From Fereydounia khargensis (taxonomy: Eukaryota > Basidiomycota > Ustilaginomycetes > Urocystidales > Fereydouniaceae): a stretch of DNA of 64,000 bases. Location of the stretch: the NCBI GenBank assembly GCA_026413255.1, contig JAOCZO010000010.1, forward strand, positions 1 to 64,000, read 5' to 3'. Each line of letters begins with the position of its first letter. Position 1 is the stretch's first letter. Under the pieces are notes generated by a model. That model ran no database searches. It had not been told where the DNA came from and saw only the letters and a list, made by a program, of their open reading frames with translations. Positions 60,605 through 64,000 of this stretch are shown one piece after another. Position numbers and translations under genes: made by a program.

Positions 60605-61147
60605 ATGTCACACCTCACGGGATTCTACAAATCACTCTCGACGGGCAAGTATCTCGACTTCGAAAATGACTCGATCGTAGTCACGTCGAGCAAGCCTGAG
60701 ACGAAACTTCGACCCAACAAGGAGTTTTGGCTGAGTATCGATGACGGTAAACTTGGCAAGTATGGAGACCCAGTCCAGGTGCGTTTCGTTTGGTGTGAAT
60801 TGGTGATATACCCTCGCAGGGTGCGGAGAAAGTACTCATGCTGCCTTCCTCGATTGATTGCGCGTAGCTCAACGCTGTGGTTGAAGGAAACACGTATCGC
60901 CTCTGGGTCGAGCCTCGTGGCCCTGCCAAGGTAAGTCGAGGTCGAGCTCGCCTGCAATTAGAGCAGCTCACTTGCTCTCTTCGTTTCTAGGTGCCTGATA
61001 CTGACAGAAGGCGGACAGTACGGTATCATTCCCACGAACGCCGCTGGAGACTATTCGAACACGTTCCTCTCCATCAGCGACGAAGGTGATCTGTCGATTC
61101 AGGATGACTGGAGGACGAGCGAAGAGTTTGTGATTGAGCGCGAGTAG
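60605..61147 (+). CDS. Small protein of unknown function, 121 residues
   Basis: A three-exon model: 60,605-60,778, 60,868-60,930 and 61,019-61,147. The introns are 89 nt (GTGCGT...GTAG) and 88 nt (GTAAGT...ACAG). Both fall between codons, and the joined frame ends at TAG. The second intron uses the AG after GGAC, because the nearer AGs leave the frame. The product begins MSHLTGFYKSLSTGKYLDFE and is mostly short hydrophilic and beta-prone segments, with no signal peptide and no membrane span. The words WLSIDDGKLG, YRLWVEPRG and SISDEGDLS recur at roughly 40-residue intervals, which could suit a beta-trefoil-like fold; this is a guess. I do not recognise the family. The gene converges on the next one with only 57 bases between stops. 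Confidence 0.7.
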
Positions 61148-61204
61148 TGAAACTAGGCGAAATACAAGTCTAGATCGTACAAAAGGTAGGGCCGGCATGC
61201 ACTT

Positions 61205-61841
61205 TTACGTGCCAAGCTGTTTCCGGGGCGCAGGCATGCCCTTGCTCGGCTGTCCAGGCGGTGGAGAGCCGTACACACCGCCATTGCGCTCGGCCTGTGA
61301 CTTGATCTCTTCAAACCCAAGCGACCCAAGTTTGAGAGCAGCGAGCGCAATCTGAGCCTCGGTCATGTAGACACGCACGGTATCAAGGGTGCATTCGTTG
61401 CTGTTCTTTTCGCTCGTCTGTGCGGAAACAAGAAGGGCGGTGGCGCGGTCATTGGCAGTCTGTTGATCGATCAATGCAAAAAAGTTGTACATCCGACCGG
61501 ACAGTTGTGTCACTTGACTCGCCACATCTGAGGAAAAACGATACAAAGAAGAAAATGAGCTGTCAGTTTTTGCATATTCTCGGGAGAGCCCGGCTGGGCT
61601 GCTGGGTACCTTGGACAGAGGAGCGCTCAAAGCGACTCTCTTTGAGATTGGTGGGGGGCTGAGTGGGTCTAGCGCCAGTGCTGACACTCTGACGGAGCTG
61701 CTCCTCATCCGTCACAATAGCCAGACCCCATTCAGACGAAGAGTCGAGCTGGTGCGCTCTGTTGCGCGCATGGGTGAGCAGCTCGTCTGCGAGCTGGGCT
61801 TCGATGCGAGCAGTGATGACTAGCGCATGTACGGTGTCCAT
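61205..61841 (-). CDS. Small helical protein of unknown function, 184 residues
   Basis: A two-exon model: 61,841-61,610 and 61,527-61,205, with an 82-nt intron (GTACCC...TCAG) that preserves the frame. The start ATG opens MDTVHALVITARIEAQLADE. The sequence is hydrophilic and rich in Ala, Gln, Glu and Ser, with long helix-prone stretches in both exons (residues ~1-45 and ~78-150), and a Pro/Gly-rich tail near GSPPPGQPSKGMPAPRK. It has no signal peptide, no membrane span and no motif I can name. It looks like a small cytosolic or nuclear complex subunit; that is an impression, not an assignment. Confidence 0.7.
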
Positions 61842-62978
61842 GGTGGTTCTGGCGAGTGGATGGCGGGTCGATGTGAAGAACAAATGGTGTAGCTTGGCCC
61901 GAGTTGGTTTATGTAGGGTATTTGACCTAGTTGAACGGTCGACTATAGTAGCTCGAGTTGATTGCAGCGGTGGTGCGGGAAGACAGTATAGTGGCTAACT
62001 TACCTTACGATACGATAAAGTGCAGTGCAGTGCATTTTGCAGTGAGGCAATGTGGGTTGGGGCAACGAATCCCAAACTGACGCACAAAATTGACGCATCC
62101 TGACTTCACGCCAGACTGGTCTAGTGCGTGAGTGTGGCCCTTGCTGCCACTAAACACGCCATTCAAGTGGAGGTCAGTGCGTGCAGCCAAAAATCATGCC
62201 TGTCCACCGGAGGCAGAGAGGCCCAGCCATTCCAAACCCGCCGCGACGCTACAACTGCCTTTGACCTCGCCTAGTTTGACGTGGCTCTTCTCGCCTCTCT
62301 TGCAGGAATCCGGCACGGTGATTCAAGTTCGGTGCGGTACCAGTGCAGTAGTTGGCGTAGTGGATTTAGTGGGACGGTGAATCAAATGGATTTAGTGGAC
62401 CGACGTCAGAAAAGCTGCCCGCTTTCTGCACCAACTCAGTGTCTACAGTCTCTCCAAGCAGGCTGTGCGGATGCGGACAGGCCAGGACAGACAGCTCGTA
62501 CTGTATCGCACGCATCCTCAGAGGCACTTTACAATCTAATACAAACACCCATCATCCGTTGCCTCTCACTGTTCTTACTATACACTAGCATCTGAACTCA
62601 TTAACGGCATTTGCACCCCTTGCTGTACATTCGATCCAGCGAGCATCTTGTCACCGCGGAGTCGATACATAGTAGTGAAGATGGTTTGGATCACGGCTGA
62701 GGAAATCTGATACGTAAGTATCCTACATCACACGTTCCCTCATCCATGCGGAGACTAGCCTTCAACTAAATACGCTTTAGCACTCTGACCGTACCCATCC
62801 ATGGTAGCAAGCCGCATAGCACAAATGCTCGTGCTTCAACATGGTAAGGCAAGATGGAAAGCTATAAAGACTCGTGGCTCCAAAGGAGGAGGCAAGTATT
62901 CCGACAACAACGCAAAACAAGCCAAAAGCTTCCTGATCGATCAAGTCACATCCCCTACCACACTGGAACCCCATACAA
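61842..62978. promoter_or_regulatory. Divergent intergenic region before the nuclease gene
   Basis: 1.1 kb between divergent genes. It contains GTGCAGTGCAGTGCA near 62,021-62,035, two GATTTAGTGG words near 62,361 and 62,388 (about 27 bases apart), CACTAA near 62,148, and a TATAAA at 62,863-62,868, 111 bases before the nuclease start. Several plus-strand frames of 60-104 codons have no support. Confidence 0.5.
62863..62868 (+). promoter_or_regulatory. TATA box of the nuclease gene
   Basis: TATAAA on the coding strand, 111 bases upstream of the ATG at 62,979. The distance suits a core promoter with an 80-base leader, typical of highly regulated secreted-protein genes. Confidence 0.5.
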
Positions 62979-63798
62979 ATGTCTCGCATTTCGCTTTTCA
63001 TGATGGTCTCGCTGGCCCTTGCTTTTGCAGGGGCTGGTCAAGTTGACGCAATCGCCACTTTCAACTGGGACTGCACCAACTCGCTGGCTACTTGCAACAA
63101 TGCATGCTTCTCCGTCAACCACGGTCTTCACCCGGGAGTGCTGACGTACGACAGCAACCTAGACAACAGGCCTCCACGACGGCTGTTTTCTGGTTGTGCG
63201 CAGAACCCTTGCAACAATCCATCGATCCCGTACAGCCGATTCGGTAACAGCTGCGACGAGTACCCCTTTGCATCGACGAACGAAGGCGGCCCTGATGCCA
63301 CGTTGCGCTGCGTCGACAGCTCGGAGAACAGCAGCGAAGGTGGCCAGCTGGGCAACTTTTACAAAACCATCCAGAACGGAGATCAATTCAACATTTACGT
63401 TGAGAACTACCGAGGAGCGTGAGTAGAAGAATGTTTGATAAACGGATCTACCTTCAAGTCTACCAAACGGGCATAAGAGCTAACTGCGACATGATGCTTC
63501 TTGTGACCTTCCTCCCGTGCGCTATAGTCAATTCTGCGAAAACGTTCAGGCAGGTAACGACGGGTCTGAATTCCACTCTGTGAATGGAAGGTTCGTGGAT
63601 GCCAAGCGTCGCAGGACATTTGGCGAGTTTGCAGACATTGTCACAAACACTACGGTTGCTCGTCGCCCGTTCCGTCAGTTTGAGACTGATGCTGGAAGGA
63701 AGGTCCTGCTACTTTCTACGGACGATGACTCTGACCAAATTGGTCGGGAGTTGTGGAGTGAGAAGGGATCGCACAAGATTGTCAAGGAGATTTTCTGA
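62979..63798 (+). CDS. Secreted NucA/NucB-type deoxyribonuclease domain protein
   Basis: Two exons, 62,979-63,418 and 63,528-63,798, with a 109-nt intron (GTGAGT...ATAG). The joined frame gives 236 residues. A signal peptide is evident: MSRISLFMMVSLALAFAGAG, probable cleavage after VDA at residue 24. The mature protein has many Cys, as expected for disulfides in an exported enzyme. The core CDEYPFAST with Asp93 and Glu94, followed by EGGPDATLRCV and SSENSSEGGQ, matches the NucA/NucB DNase family, whose bacterial founders are extracellular or sporulation nucleases. Exon 2 continues the domain (QFCENV) and adds a basic region rich in Arg and Lys. The role could be nutrient scavenging or degradation of extracellular DNA. 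It lies outside the NRPS cluster, and its 3' end is partly repeated downstream. Confidence 0.85.
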
Positions 63799-64000
63799 TT
63801 CAGAACCTTACCCTTGTACGTACGTTGTGGTCCGTTTCCTCTTGATTTGGATGGTCAGAATAGCTCCGCGTGGATTGAAGCCATATGGTGAAGAACATGT
63901 CGCCCTGCACCAATTGAAACGGTAGCACTGTCAAGAAGATTTCCTGATCCAGAACGGTATCCTTGTACCTCGTGGTCCGTTTCCCCTTGATTTGGACGGT
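63776..64000. repeat. Imperfect direct repeat of the nuclease gene 3' end
   Basis: The stretch from about 63,777 to 63,855, which holds the last codons and stop of the nuclease gene and the following bases, reappears from about 63,928 to the window edge, about 147 bases downstream and with a few substitutions. Both copies share TGTCAAG.AGATTT, CCTTGTAC, GTGGTCCGTTTCC and CTTGATTTGGA. The repeat runs off the window, so its full length and any second gene copy cannot be seen. Confidence 0.8.

Overview
The window is the left end of a fungal chromosome. It opens on a telomeric CCCTAA tract (TTAGGG type, bases 1-76) and continues into a gene-dense, intron-poor region. Where introns can be read they are short (73-111 nt) with GT...AG ends. 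A mitochondrial adrenodoxin-type ferredoxin, Con7-type zinc finger and NucA/NucB-type nuclease gene confirm a fungus. I suspect a basidiomycete, probably Ustilaginomycotina (smut fungi and relatives), but the sequence alone does not prove it.

Bases 328-59,025 look like one large biosynthetic gene cluster: an ABCC exporter (328-5,157, minus); a giant nonribosomal peptide synthetase, NRPS1 (5,849-28,566, minus, present as two overlapping reading frames); a lysine 2,3-aminomutase-family radical SAM enzyme (about 29,647-31,393, plus); a Con7-like C2H2 regulator (31,979-33,979, minus); a glutamine-dependent asparagine synthetase-like enzyme (35,120-37,344, minus); a class I/II aminotransferase (38,040-39,596, minus); and a second giant synthetase, NRPS2 (about 40,852-59,025, plus).

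NRPS1 reads (A-T-C)x6-A-T-TE, with seven adenylation domains. NRPS2 reads (A-T-C)x3-T-C-A-T-C-A-T-TE, with five A domains and one module that has lost or never had an A domain. The two enzymes look paralogous. Their first A domains, their penultimate A domains and their last A-T-TE blocks have matching specificity-pocket residues, while the middles differ. The likely output is two related peptides (about 7 and 5-6 residues), released by thioesterases. The aminomutase, aminotransferase and amidotransferase may supply or tailor amino acids, the C2H2 protein may regulate, and the ABC protein may export.

The right flank, 59,467-64,000, looks ordinary: the ferredoxin gene (minus), a 121-residue protein of unknown function (plus), a 184-residue protein of unknown function (minus), and a secreted NucA/NucB-type nuclease (plus) whose 3' end is partly repeated at the window edge. 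I found no tRNA or rRNA genes, CRISPR arrays or virus-derived elements.
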